Made by a program: the position numbers and the translations under genes. From Aptenodytes patagonicus (taxonomy: Eukaryota; Chordata; Aves; Sphenisciformes; Spheniscidae), in contig NC_134958.1 in the NCBI RefSeq assembly GCF_965638725.1, positions 18,169,464-18,233,463 of the forward strand: 64,000 bases of DNA, written 5' to 3'. The notes beneath the pieces were generated by a model that made no database searches, was not told the origin of the DNA, and saw only the letters and a list, made by a program, of their open reading frames with translations. This document shows positions 1 to 11,274 of the stretch, piece by piece (positions within the stretch are counted from its first letter, which is position 1; every line of letters starts with the position of its first letter).

Positions 1-116
1 CGGTGCAGGAGCTGCAGACTCTTCTGTCTCAGGATGTGTATTGTACTGACAGCAGAGGGCGATGGTGGGATCGCCTAGCTCTGAATTTACATCAGCACTT
101 GAAAAACACTAAGAAG
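1..116 (+). CDS. FAN1: FAN1 coding exon, left edge cut by the window
   Basis: The frame starts at base 3 and encodes [34 protein letters not shown] and NTKK. The donor AAG|GTATTT follows at 117. It corresponds to the helical TPR region upstream of the nuclease core. The true 5' end of the exon lies outside the window. Confidence 0.95.
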
Positions 117-3100
117 GTATTTTCACAACTGCGTGCCGTAAAGCTGGAAACACTGCAGTCATTGTCTGAAAACATTTTTAAAAAATATTTCTTATGAAAA
201 GAACAGCGGGGTAGGATCTCCTAAAATTGCAGATATTGGTAGGAATCCCAAGGTCAGGCAACCAGTTTCTCCTAAGAAATTGAATATTGAGCGTACCCTC
301 ATCCTTGGTTTCTGTTGCATAGAAGAACATCGTTTGGCATGAAGGATTGTATGGAGTTATCAGGCAGCAGCTTCCTTGCTCTTATGCCTTACAAATTTGC
401 CTAACGCGTGAGAAGCAGAGAAATTTCTTGTAGTAAACACTTCTGCTTCTGAACCTGAGTCATGATGAGGCCATATCTGGAATGAAAAAAACAAACATGA
501 CGGAAGGAGTTTTTTAATGTTTTCAAACAAAAAATTGAGATAATTAAGTCCTTGGCTAACTGTTGCCAGTGGGGAGAAGGTTGTCTTCTGTATCTGGACC
601 AGTTTTGGTGTGGGATTTCTATTGTAAGGGGTAAGCAGTAGACAGCCCCATTTCTAATCTGTTACTTGTGCACAGCTCTGGCAGGGTTATCAGTCTTTAA
701 CAACAAATTTAAACTATTTCTGTGGTCCTACAGGAGAAACTGTAACTGACCACCCTTAGACTGGTGAAGAATAATATTAATGATTTTAGATAGCGTGTAT
801 TACAGGCTCTGTTCGTCCTGGTCTGTTTAATTCTCTTCAGAAGGCAGAGGAGGGGAGAAGAGGTTTTGAGGTAATCTTAGCTTTTGCTGAAACTTTTCCC
901 TCTTCCCTCTTCCCTTCCAGTAGGACACACACACCACTAGGGTGTGTTTGTACAAGCAAAACACATTATTTGTGCAGTGGGTGAACTTGCCAGTCTCAAG
1001 TCTGAATGATGCAGTTCAGGCTTTTAGAAACATTGTGTACATGGTGAGCGGTCTTTGAGTTTCCTAAGTGATTAGCTGGCATGTAGCCGAATGAGAGAAC
1101 AATAACCACGAGGGAATGGCAAGGATTATGTGCAAGGTTTATTGTAAATCTCTGGAGAACTTTCTGGCACCTCTGGAAAGATTTCTGCAGCAGAATATAA
1201 AGGAACCAGAGAAAACTGCAAGCTGCAGTACAGGTTGTGCCTTTGAATTCCTTGTGAGCCAGCACCAGCTTTTCACAGACTTTCTTTTCAAGAGCCACAA
1301 GGCGTAGGAGCCACTGTTTAACTCATTTTAGGGCTCAGATGCAGTTCCATGAATTTTGCGTGCAAGAAACAGCAGGTGTTAGTTGTATCAGCTGCTGTCT
1401 GAGGATTTATAAGTACAGGAGATTATGTCCATTCTTCCTGTCTGTTACATACAAAGGAGAAATACTGTCAATGATTGAAAATGAAACTCTGTAGGACTGT
1501 TCAGGTCACAATGAAGTATGGGCAGACTGAAAATCAGCTTTTAACTAAGAGACAAAGAAGACCAATCTAATTAAACACACCTAAGATACCTGACTAATTT
1601 GGCAATGAAAAATAGAGCTAAAAAAAAGTTTTAAGTCCAGGAACAGTAGCAGTTGTGGAGTTATTTAAAATAAGCAAAGAATGACTTTTTTTTTTTCCCT
1701 TGGTGTTGCTTCCTTGCCTCACTAAGGCTACTGAGAATTGGGATTAAAATGCTCATATTTTGTGTTGCATTTTAATTCTCTAAGTCTGTTAAAAGGAAAT
1801 AATATCATAGGCTGTCAAGCGTCTGCAGTTGTCTCTTCTGCATCTTATACCCCCGTATCAAGCTTTTTCCAGATTTGGAATTAGAAGTCGTACAAAGGAA
1901 GAGTTAGTCTCAGTTCCTTATTTACAAATTAGGACAAAGTGCCTTCCTCAAGTCACAGAAAGAGAGTATGTCAGAACCATGATTTGAACTAATTTTTTGA
2001 GTCCATTTTTAACCCTGGATGTTCTTCGGTGCAGTAGTGCATTGCTCTAAAATTTGTTCTGTATGTACATTCTTGCACAACTGATCTGGTCCTTCTGTTT
2101 CCGTATTACGTGCTGTTAAGAAACTGGCTTAAAAATATTAAACTGATTTACCTTAGAGCCAACTCTTTTTTCTGGTCACTTATGTAGAATTCATACTTCC
2201 TTAACTTTATATTGATCGGTACAAATGGAGAGTAATTTCTTTTTACTGTACTAGTGCAAATTTGAATCCAGAGGCCTACTAGTGCAAAATATTACTTACT
2301 AGTTAGAACTTCAGTACATAAGTAAGAAAGGTGGCCTTGTCTTATATGCTGGTTTTTACATTCACGTTTTTGTGTTCCTTAAATCAATTGGTCTTTTGGG
2401 CTTAGAAGAGACAGATGTGCCTAGGTCTTTCTGAATTATTGCTTGTTACCTTGCTCTTTGCTAGGCCATTGACTGCATTAGAAATGGGCTGGCAGACCCG
2501 TTTGTACGTACTGGGCATCGTCTCTCTCTCTACCAGCGGGCCCTACGAATCAGAGACTCGCCAAGCTGCAAGCAGTTCAGATGCCTGTTGCATGATCTGC
2601 CAGTCATACCTGTGGAGGATGTGACGCATGTAAGTGAAGTTGCTGGTGGTTTCTGAGAAATAACAACTCATGAGGTCTTTTTTCTTCTGACAAGAAAAAA
2701 TAGTCTGGGAGACTGTTGTTACGTGCTGTGCACCAGCCTCTGACTTATTTGTGCTGCAGGAAAATGAATACAAATGTGTTTCTAAAACAAAAGCCTCTTG
2801 TAAACAAATATTTCTACTTATTTAATAAATGGTCAGCTTCTTAGCTGAAGGTAGTCAGCTGTACACTGATTTAATTTGCATTGCTTTACTGAATATGCGT
2901 TACGAATCTGATCAGCTATAAACTCCACTAATTTAGCAGCAACACTCTCAGAACCTTTCTGTCTGAAGAGTCGGATCAAATCAGTGCATTGCCTCTGGTG
3001 TCTTCATGCCGAGCATTCTGCGTGTAAGGAAAAGTAATAGTAACCTTAGCATGCTGTCAGCTTTAGATTAATGGCTCAAAAAATGCAATGTTTTTTTAGT

Positions 3101-6100
3101 AACCCTTGGGAGTTATGCACTCTAAATATGCACTATGCAAATACGCAATATGATGCGCTTGCATCATATTGGAATGGATTTTTTTTAGCTTATTCTTTTC
3201 CCTTCTATTGCAAAGATAATTGTATCTGGGCAAAGTCAGAGCAGAGCCTCACTTTCTTTCTCGGCCTCGTCACTGCATATCTCCCTACAGCCCTTCTTTT
3301 TCTCAGTCCAGAATCAGTCTCCTCAGTTACCTGTATTCTTTCTTCCCGGTCCCGCATATAGAAAGACTGCATTCCCATCTGCCCAGCATTTTTGCTAGAC
3401 GTTCTTTTCCTGAAAAATTTGCCAGTTTATAAAAGCTAAACAGAATGATTTCAAGGGAATGGCAGGTTAAGTTTTATTCAGTTGATTTTTGGAAACAAGT
3501 CTAGTTCTGATTTTAAGAAAACTGAAAAGGAGGAATGTGTGTTTTAGGAGAGATTCAAATACCTAGGCTAAAGCTTTTTAAATGCGATGCTGGAAAGTAA
3601 CTAGTTCTTTTAATATGTTCAGGTTACAATCAAAGGAAAGATGTGTCCTCAGATGGGAATGGGAAAATCCGTATTTCTAATGGAGGATATTGGTGATGAA
3701 GAAGGAGGCGAAGACTTCAGTGTATCCACAGTCATGTGCTCAGTTGAGGAGCTGGCGTTAACTCATTACAGGCAGAATGGTTTTGATCAGGGTAACAGTA
3801 ACTTATTTTTGGTACAGTAAAATAACCGTGGGAGTAAAGAACCAATTTACTAAGCAGTTTAGTTAATAGACCAGTTTTAGCTGATTCCATTACACCAGTT
3901 TTTAGTCTGATTCTGTTTCCTTCCCAAACGGCTCTGATATGTAATTTCCTTACCAAAATGCTCTAATATGCATTTTCCACCTGACCTACTTCCTGGCCTT
4001 TGATTATTTGCTGCCTTCATATACCTAAGGTGGTTTTGAAATGTGTTAGGAAAAAACCCGACGTTTCTTCTTTATCTCCATAGAAAAAGCACTCACTTTT
4101 TGCCTTTCTTATCAGCGAACAGCTATTTTATTTGTTAGGGGTAAAATGCTAGCAGTGTCATTTAAGGGAGTGTTATTAAGGAAAGGTAAACTTCCATTGA
4201 TTTTTGGTACTAGATGGACATGAAAACAGTATATACCATAGCAAGACAGTTAGCAACTTCTTTTGAAAAGGCTTGATTTTCAACTCTGTTAGTAGTTGTT
4301 CATATATTTTTACAACTTAAGAGCTGTGAAAAGCCATGGACAAATAAGAATATATAGGACTGTTTTACAGGAAAAAAGCAAAATACAAAAAGGTAGGCAG
4401 GTTATTTTTTAAGATAAAATTTATATTTTTATATAAAATATGTATTTTAATATAATTTTATATTATCGATATGTTCCCAAATACTGTTGCAGGAGAAGTG
4501 GCCATATTAGAAAAGGGTAAATGGGAAGGTGACAGTATTTAGAATTTGGGAGAATTGTGCTTGAAGTCCCCACTCAATTCCTCACTCCCACCCACTCACA
4601 ATCAGTCTTCTTGGCTCAGTGGCTCAGTACAGATTTTGAGCACACAATGGCCATGGGTGATTTAGTGGTAGGCCTAATGGAACACAATGCCCAGGCCAGC
4701 ACTATATATACACACTAATGCATGCGCTCGCGCGATCTCTCCCTCCCTCTCTCCCCGCCCCATACTATATATTACATATAATATAATAGCATATAGCATA
4801 TATTCTGTTATCTATAGGTATTATATGTAACATTACATATTATATATAATATATTGCACTAACAGACTAATAACAGAATATACATCACAGAATGGTTGAG
4901 GTTGGCAGGGAGCTCTGGAGGTCACCCTGTCCAACCCCCGTGCTCAAGCAGGGCCACCTAGAGCCAATTGCCCAGGACCATGTCCAGCTTTTGAATATCC
5001 GCAAGGATGGAGACTCCACAACTTCTCTGGGCAGCCTGTGCCAGTGCTCGGTCACCCTCACAGTGAAAAAGTGTTTCCTGATGGTCATCTATCTATCTGT
5101 CTATCTATAGATAGATAGATAGATGTGTCTTCCTATGTTCACATACGTATATATGTTCATACACATACATGTGTATGAACACGTACATGTATGAACATAT
5201 ATACATATGGATATGTATATATCCCATATATAGGGGATATATATTAAAAATTGTTTATATTACATGTATATGTACATGTATACATACATGTGTATGTGTA
5301 TCTGTGTGTATATGTGTATATATACATGTACGTGCATATGTAAATGTAATAGAAAAGGTTTTATATATATACAAACATTTTGTTATTAATGTATTACATT
5401 TTTAGTATACTGCCTGGGCATTGATCTGGTGGTGAGTGATTGCCTTTTGCAGCATACGTATGTATACATATATATGCATACATGTATACGTCTATGTATA
5501 GCTCCATACACATATATGTATGTATACATGTAAGTGTATATGTATACTATAAAACATTTTCATATATGTAAACATTTTGTTATTAATATGTTACTTTTTA
5601 GTGTAAAAATTTAAAAATTTTGTGTATTAAAAATTGTTAAAGTTAGAACAGTAAACCTTATTCATGTCAGGGCATAGTAATTTAATCCTCTGCTGTAAAT
5701 GAAGGCCACTAGCCTGGAAATCGAAAGCATTAGCAAATTGTGGAAGTAATAAACTGCATTTACAACTCGATGCTGTAATGTAATGTATACTGACTTCAGC
5801 TGTGCATAAACCTGAACCATGTTTCTGTTTTGGATCATGATGATTTAGTACCTCTTCGTATGAGATTGCTGTAGAAATTAATGTTTCAATTATTTTTATT
5901 AAATTTTGCCCTTTAGGTATTCATGGGGAAGGCTCAACATTTATTACGCTGTATGGTATTCTAATGTGGGATATCATTTTCATGGATGACATACCTGACG
6001 TTTTCAGAAATTCCTATCAGGTAGTATTGAAAGGCTTCCTTTAGTTAATTGTTTTGCCCGTTGCTGTAGACTCTGTAACCATGTTAAAAATCTTACTCGG

Positions 6101-9100
6101 GATTAGATTAACATTTTAGTCTGAGGGACTTTCCAGACAGATCTTGGTGTTTGCTTGATTTTATTATTTGTTATATTGGGCTTGTTACTAAAGGGCTCCT
6201 CGGTAACTAATTGCTATGTAAGTCTGGATTGACTGTCAGATAGGGTGGTATTCATCTGGCTAAATACGTATGTCCTGTATCTGAACTCACTGGTCAAAGT
6301 TTCCTTTATAGTCAGTGGAAGAATACTGCTACACCATAGCCGTGTTCCTCTCATTTGAAGAGGACACATTCCATTACAAAGGAAAAAAAAAGTCTATTTC
6401 TTTTCAGTAGCCTTTAAAGGGGAGTCACATTGTTAAACTCAGGTTTGTTAACACCCCCACCTGCACCGCCCCAACGTGGTTATGCTCTTGGAATCATCCT
6501 TCTTTTTTGTCAAAGAAAGAAACAAGCAAACAACACTGCACCCCCCCAACAACAACTCCCCGCCACACCCTAAGATTAATGATTCCCGGTGAACTTGTGG
6601 CTTTTAGCTAAATGCTTTACGTCCTACAAATTACAGCTAGAAGCAGTTTTAATAATTGCAATTAGAAAACTTGATCACTTTTAGTGACATTTGCTAAGAA
6701 AACCCTAAAAAGCCATCTCAAATGTTGTAGAACTAAAAAAAAGGCTGGACAATTGTCTTCTTTCTTCCACCTTCACCCACTGCTTCTAATTGGAACCCTG
6801 GCCAAGAGGTAGACCAGCCAGTGCCATCCTCTTCCTTAACTGGATTTATTTGTACTGTAAGAAATTACAGGTTTATATCAGTATGCGATATCCTAGGTAG
6901 AAATTTCTTCTTATTTTAGAGGTGGAACATGCAGGTTTTTTTCTTGTCTTTTCTCCCCCACCCCCACCCCACCCCCCCATCCTGTTTTCTTTATTTTTCC
7001 TCACCAGTATGAAGTAGAAAGGCTTGTGGCTGAGTCGAAAACCACCTGGTGGTTCTGGAGATGGCTGTCTCCCTAACTAGTGACCACTACAAATATCTCT
7101 TTTTAATTGGCAGAGAGGGAGATGATACATTCCCTCAAGGCCATCCTTACATAGTCCCTTAAGCAAAGGATGTGAAAATCTAGAGACTCAAACAGTACAA
7201 TTATTTATTAGGCCAATAGGACTAAACTCAAAACTATGAATATGAGTCGCACTAATCTGAAGTGTAACCTGGTTTTTTTATTTTATGTTGACATGGATTA
7301 TGAGTCTGTACACAGTCATGTCTTGAAATAATTTCTTAAGCCATGAGCACTTGATTATAAGTATGTATGTTCTCGGTCATATCCTTGGAGAGTACTCAAT
7401 GATGAAAAGAGGGAACTTACTACAGAGTAATGGCTAGTCTTTGAAATGTCTTTTACTACTTGATTCTTGTATTCATCTGACAAAGTTTGGGTTGAATACT
7501 GCTTGCAGAAAGAACTGAGATATGGTTGTCCTTCTTGCTTTGGAATCTTGAGGGGGGGACTTGAAGGCACTTGCAGGCTCATAGGCAGGCCAGGAAGGGG
7601 ACTGCTGTAGCTCCAAAGGGCATATGAATACTGGTAATAACTCTTCTTGTGGCGTATCTGCTGTTCTTGTAAAATGCCGTAATTGTATGAATGTCACGTG
7701 TTAAAAGCAGGTATTCTTTGTCAATGCAAACTACCATTTACCCTAGATCTTGCCTTTCTAAATACATTTTCTTTTATATAATCTTATATGCAGATTATGC
7801 CTACTTAAAAAAAAAGAAAAAAAAAAAAACCTTGTATGTTTATAACAAGCTCAGTATTTACAGCTCATTTGCAAAATTTTTTTTTTTTTTTAAAACTAGA
7901 TTTTACTTATTAATGCAGAGCAAAGCTATCATGAGCCTCAGGCATGAACAAGGATGAGCCGAAAGCTCGCACCTGATTCTCTCAGTCATTCCTAGGCTGT
8001 ATTTTTGTGGGATTAGCTGTGGCAGCAGTTTGTGTAAGGCTGAAATTTGCCATTTTTTTTCTGTGCTCTGCCTTTGATTTTGAAAAGCTAGAATGGCACT
8101 CAGCTACTATGTGATAGCCTTTTTCAGCCGTGGTCAAAATTGAGTAATTGGTGCAGTGACTTTATGCACTAATGGGTTCAGCGCTATGCATAAGGCTTTC
8201 TGCTTTTAGGTGGCAGTTTCATCACTGCTTTGTTCTTCCCACCACTAACTGTTCACTGTAGCTGAGCAGTCTTGAGACCGATTCCAAGTCCTGACTAGAA
8301 TACTACTGCTCAGAGAGTTAGGCGAGCAGCTAGCTCTTTGTCGTCTGTTAAAAGAAACCTCTGTGTAGAGGTCAGAAACCAACAGAGCACAGGCTAAGAT
8401 GTGGCCAGCGTTTGTTGCACTGGCATTGGGTGTTAAAATACGTGCAAATCTTTTCCCATTTAATAAAGGTTTATGTGATGGACACGTTCAAGTTAAATCG
8501 ACTCAGTGTTTGAGTGACTTTGTAGTTGAGATAAGAAAAATATGAAGTAGGGCATTGTCGTTCTTGGAATCGCTGCTTTGCTGGTAGCTCCTCAGAGCTG
8601 TATTTACCTTTTTATACAGACGTTCCCCCTGGATTTATACACTGACAGCTTCTATGAGAACAGGAGGGATGTCATTGAGGCCAGACTCCAGCAGCTTCAT
8701 ACAGCTTCCTCAGAGACACTGGCAAAGCTGATCGCTGACATCTGGACCGCTCAGGAGGGAAAAGCAGCAGCACTAGTTAGCTGGGGGCGTTTTGTTTCCC
8801 TCCAGCAAGTTCAGGTAAGTAACTGTTGTCCAGAATGGACACGCCCTCTGATTAGGCTTGCCGTTAAGTCACACATGGCCGTAGTGTGCTCGCAGTTTGT
8901 ACTGAGGCACTGAGCCAAGACGGGTGGTGAGTGGTGGGAGGGAGGAATTGAGTGGGGACTTGAGCACAATTCTCCCTAATCCCAAGTACTGTTATCTTTT
9001 CTGATAGGGTCACTTTTCCTGCAACAGTAGTTGGGAACACAGCAGGGAAATTGCTGTAGATAACATCTAAAGTTTCTTGTTACACGTGACTAAACTAAAA

Positions 9101-10290
9101 GCCATGGGGCCATAGAGTATTGCTGTGAGAGCTGGGAAATGGCATTTAAAAAAAAAGCCGACTACCAAAACTTCTCTTACAGAGCCTTGTCTCTTGCCTT
9201 GGAGGAATGTTTCTGAGCGGTGTTTTTAGGCAACTTTCCAAAGATCTACGCCATTGCAGAGGGGGACTTCCTGACCTGGTCGTGTGGCGTACTCACACTA
9301 ATCACTTTAAGGTATATTGGGAGATCATGGAAATAGCGCTCAGCTGATCTTACCCTTAGGTATAAAGCCTCCCAGTTGTCAGCCCGTACAAACTGTATTT
9401 TCCTGTTGTGGTGAAGTTAAACCTGCTGCTCATCTGCCCAGCGGCTATGGCAAGTAGTGGGTGATTGTTTACCTGGTATTTCATCACATTTTGCTGTAGC
9501 TTTAACGGGCGTAATGAGAAACAGCAAGAGGTGGCTAGGTATTGTTGCAGAGTAGGTCTTCAATTAAAATTACTGTAAAGCAGCTGTTAGCAATCAATCA
9601 TACACATTCTGACTGTTGTTAGCAAGGGGTGCTAATGTCACCACTTACACAAAAACTTGAATATATGAGACTACAACAACTATGTCTCCGCTACAAAAAT
9701 TGAGTAAACAATCATGGTTTGTGTCTTGCATGGTAGTGGAATAGGTACTAGAAGACTACTGGACATCTCAGCTGCTGGAGCAACTTGTTACACTTTTATA
9801 AAACACAGCTGGATAGCAGAAATCAGTTCTCTAGAACACCTGAATAAGTTGCTCTCAGTATCAGCTGGAACAGGTGAGGTTGCAGACGATCGATTTTTGA
9901 GTATGTGGTATCTTCATTCACCAGTGCCTCCGTCTGTGTTTTGGTGGATATTTACGATATCATATTTCATTCTCTTAAACTTTGGAACATGGGTTAATAA
10001 TTTAGCACCCCCTGGGCCTTCCGTTGTGCTAAATCTCTATTACTTCTGTTGCACACAACAGCCATAAAAGAATACTTACATTCGTCTGTGGGAGCTAATG
10101 ATCTTTCCGTTCCTCCCCAGGCACACTACTAATCATCCACATTTCTTTGTAGCTGGTGGAAGTGAAAGGTCCCAAGGATCGCCTGTCCCACAAGCAGATA
10201 GTCTGGCTGAGTGAACTGAAGAAGCTGGGTGCCACAGTGGAAGTTTGTCACGTGCAAGCCGTCGGAGGCAAGAGTAAACGCCTCAGTTGA
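1..10290 (+). CDS. FAN1: FAN1, C-terminal part: Fanconi-associated nuclease 1 (seven coding exons)
   Basis: FAN1 is a nuclear structure-specific 5' flap endonuclease and 5'-3' exonuclease. It acts in interstrand crosslink repair and is recruited by monoubiquitinated FANCD2. The coding exons seen are 1-116, 2465-2629, 3623-3791, 5917-6020, 8620-8814, 9183-9311 and 10153-10290. They join in frame to about 337 residues ending in GGKSKRLS and TGA. The first exons cover the TPR-like helical region (for example [17 protein letters not shown]). The VRR-NUC PD-(D/E)XK core follows, and all four catalytic residues known from human FAN1 are present: Glu in GIHGEGS (human E834), Asp in GGLPDLVVW (D960), and Glu and Lys in LVEVKGP (E975, K977). 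All introns are GT-AG. The N-terminal UBZ and SAP regions lie outside the window to the left. The gene is convergent with MTMR10. Identity rests on remembered similarity to vertebrate FAN1 along the whole segment; no frameshift is seen. Confidence 0.97.
117..2464 (+). other. FAN1 intron with a MIR-like SINE fossil
   Basis: The intron runs between the donor at 117 and the acceptor TTTGCTAG ending at 2464. Apart from the MIR-like fragment at about 1905-2007 and short homopolymer tracts, nothing recognisable is seen. The small open frames inside it have no protein-like composition. Confidence 0.85.
1905..2007 (+). repeat. MIR-like CORE-SINE fragment
   Basis: The stretch reads like the 3' half of the MIR consensus: a 'TTATTTACAAATTAGGA' block corresponding to the TTTTACAGATGAGGA box, then 'CTCAAGTCACAG', then 'GTCAGAACCATGATTTGAAC' matching the GGCAGAGCCGGGATTCGAAC box. 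The order and spacing of three blocks make chance unlikely, but divergence is high. RepeatMasker would decide. Confidence 0.6.
2465..2629 (+). CDS. FAN1: FAN1 coding exon
   Basis: 165 bases, phase 0 at both ends, acceptor CTAG| and donor CAT|GTAAGT. It encodes [20 protein letters not shown], then [19 protein letters not shown] and the [11 protein letters not shown] segment, helical sequence N-terminal to the nuclease core. Confidence 0.96.
2630..3622 (+). other. FAN1 intron, nothing notable
   Basis: About 1 kb with no recognised repeat or gene. Open frames of 70-96 codons at 3071-3432 overlap one another in different frames and have no family resemblance. Confidence 0.8.
3623..3791 (+). CDS. 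FAN1: FAN1 coding exon
   Basis: 169 bases, starting in phase 0 and ending after one base of a Gly codon. Acceptor TTCAG|GTT, donor CAGG|GTAACA. It encodes [20 protein letters not shown], an acidic insert ([13 protein letters not shown]) and [19 protein letters not shown]. This is the start of the nuclease-side domain, just before the catalytic Glu exon. Confidence 0.96.
4886..5086 (-). mobile_element. CR1 LINE, 3' end fragment, avian type
   Basis: On the plus strand it begins CACAGAATGGTTGAGGTTGG and continues through GTCCAACCCC, TGCTCAAGCAGGG and CTCTGGGCAGCCTG, the typical antisense view of a chicken-repeat-1 3' end. The minus strand still reads [20 protein letters not shown], the conserved end of the CR1 reverse transcriptase ORF, without a stop over about 65 codons. 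It is 5'-truncated, as most CR1 copies are, and looks younger than the other CR1 pieces in this window. It is inserted antisense to FAN1. Confidence 0.92.
5087..5570. repeat. Compound microsatellite: TCTA/TAGA inverted tract and TA/TG/CA arrays, internally duplicated
   Basis: TCTA units at 5087-5108 switch to TAGA units at about 5108-5124, forming a palindromic junction. Mixed TATG, CATA and TGTA arrays run to about 5345 and again from 5450 to 5570. The block beginning AACATTTTGTTATTAAT at 5374 recurs at 5571, so the array and its flank are duplicated with an offset of 197 bases. The 5' edge abuts the CR1 fragment. Confidence 0.85.
5917..6020 (+). CDS. FAN1: FAN1 coding exon with catalytic Glu
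   Basis: 104 bases, acceptor TTTAG|GT and donor CAG|GTAGTA. With the G carried from the previous exon it encodes [30 protein letters not shown] and RNSYQ. The Glu of HGEGS corresponds to human E834, one of the metal-binding catalytic residues. Confidence 0.97.
6021..8619 (+). other. FAN1 intron with C-rich and poly-A tracts
   Basis: C-rich runs occur at 6540-6570 and 6954-6980, an interrupted poly-A at 7806-7831 and a poly-T at 7877-7892. No LINE, SINE or gene is recognised. The pairs of 74-88 codon frames near 7355-7957 are not protein-like. Confidence 0.8.
8620..8814 (+). CDS. FAN1: FAN1 coding exon
   Basis: 195 bases, phase 0 at both ends, acceptor ATACAG|ACG and donor CAG|GTAAGT. It encodes [39 protein letters not shown] and [19 protein letters not shown] plus VSLQQVQ. 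This is helical linker sequence between the first and the later catalytic residues. Confidence 0.97.
8815..9182 (+). other. FAN1 intron, nothing notable
   Basis: 368 bases between two coding exons. I see no repeat or structure worth naming. Confidence 0.8.
9183..9311 (+). CDS. FAN1: FAN1 coding exon with catalytic Asp
   Basis: 129 bases, phase 0, acceptor TTACAG|AGC and donor AAG|GTATAT. It encodes [20 protein letters not shown], then [15 protein letters not shown] and [16 protein letters not shown] carries the Asp equivalent to human D960 of the PD-(D/E)XK fold. Confidence 0.97.
9312..10152 (+). other. FAN1 last intron, nothing notable
   Basis: 841 bases. One frame of 117 codons (9714-10067) runs through it, but it has no recognisable domain and its translation is rich in rare residues and aromatic runs typical of noncoding DNA. 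Confidence 0.8.
10153..10290 (+). CDS. FAN1: FAN1 last coding exon with catalytic Glu and Lys, and stop
   Basis: 138 bases including TGA at 10288-10290, acceptor TTTGTAG|CTG. It encodes [36 protein letters not shown] and [14 protein letters not shown] supplies Glu and Lys equivalent to human E975 and K977, and the SHKQ helix follows as in other VRR-NUC proteins. Length and C-terminus agree with vertebrate FAN1. Confidence 0.97.
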   Translation: MVEVKGPKDRLSHKQIVWLSELKKLGATVEVCHVQAVGGKSKRLS

Positions 10291-10635
10291 CAGTAGAGGC
10301 CTTGATCACGTGGGTAACTTGGGTGTTTTTAAAGGAACTGGCATGACACACAGTACTGGCTGCTGCTTATTAAAAGTAGTTTCTTCTAAAATTCTGGTTT
10401 CTTGGAACGTTACTGTAGTTATTTTTAGCACAAAACATTCTAAAAAACAGCTTAAGACTGTCAGTATGATTTACTGTATGTCACTGTGTTCAAAAGAAGC
10501 AAGCCCTTCTCTTCTATACACAGTTCATAACTTATTCTATGAAAGGTAATCCAGGGTTTTTGCCCAGAAGCAGCTGCAATCACACTGGTACCAGCTGAGA
10601 ACATCCTCTACAATAAAAAATGTGGTGCATCAAGT
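10291..10635 (+). other. FAN1: FAN1 3' UTR (probable)
   Basis: The sequence after the TGA contains no further exon signal until an AATAAA hexamer at 10612-10617, followed by the GT-rich TGTGGTG at 10621. That arrangement suggests cleavage close to 10635 and a 3' UTR of about 340 bases. Longer isoforms cannot be excluded. Confidence 0.55.
10612..10617 (+). terminator. Candidate FAN1 polyadenylation signal
   Basis: AATAAA lies 322 bases after the stop codon and is followed within a few bases by a G/T-rich element (TGTGGTG). It is the first canonical hexamer downstream of the stop on this strand. Confidence 0.5.
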
Positions 10636-11248
10636 CCTGATCATTTCCATGTTGCCCGTGTAGCCCGAGTTCACGATGTTGTGCACGTTTCCTCACAAGG
10701 TGCACGTTTGGTGCCTTTCCAGGATTGTCAGGACCAGCGTGGTTCTCTAACTCTCCCCACTTCATATTACGTATTTCAGTTTTTCGCTTTAATATAAAAA
10801 AAATACAGCTCGTCAACGATGGCATAGAGTAAGGCATAAAACTTTTTTTTTTTAATGCTGTTTTAATGTGCTGCCGTGTCTAAAAGGATAATTTAACAGC
10901 TCCTTCTGTTGTGACTATCTGTATTATCTCTATAAAGGGGAAATATTTCTGGGAGTAGACAGTGCAAGTGCCAAGATCACCGCACTCATTTGCGGTGTGT
11001 CATTCATTATAGTCACTTTTGCCCCACATCAATTGCTGTGTTTTCTCATTCAGAAATCAGTCAGTCAATTGAAATGGACCCAAAAGGATGAGTGCTCTTT
11101 TAAGATGCCAAAATCCTGTGGGTTTGTCTCAATTTCAGCACAGAGCCAACATCTTTTCTCTGGAGTCTTCATCCTCATACTGAGTAAGTTTTCCTGAAAT
11201 TCTGCTTACCATACAAACAGCAGACGCTGTAATAGAACGTAGCAAGAA
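10636..11248. other. Gap between the convergent FAN1 and MTMR10 3' ends
   Basis: About 600 bases separate the inferred FAN1 poly-A site from the most distal MTMR10 poly-A candidate. Only a poly-T run (10843-10853) and ordinary sequence are seen. Confidence 0.5.
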
Positions 11249-11268
11249 ATTAAGATCATTTGCACATC

Positions 11269-11274
11269 TTTATT
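11269..11274 (-). terminator. Candidate distal MTMR10 polyadenylation signal
   Basis: TTTATT on the plus strand, AATAAA on the minus strand, 4.16 kb after the stop codon. A T/G-rich stretch (TGTTTGT on the minus strand) lies about 55 bases further on. Confidence 0.4.

Larger units (their letters stand above)
3792..5916 (+). other. FAN1 intron dense in microsatellites, with one CR1
   Basis: The intron holds AT-rich DNA (4410-4475, 4760-4860), a CT and alternating GC tract (4720-4760), a CR1 3' end (4886-5086), a TCTA/TAGA inverted tract and long TA/TG/CA arrays (5087-5345 and 5450-5570). No coding exon is seen between the flanking FAN1 exons. Confidence 0.85.

Noticed and set aside
4885..5088. 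67-codon minus-strand frame reading [20 protein letters not shown]
   Set aside because: Real protein-like sequence, but it is the tail of the CR1 reverse transcriptase in a truncated LINE, so it is listed as a mobile element rather than a gene.
5169..5405. 78-codon Cys/Ile/Tyr-rich frame
   Set aside because: It is the translation of a TA/TG/CA microsatellite.
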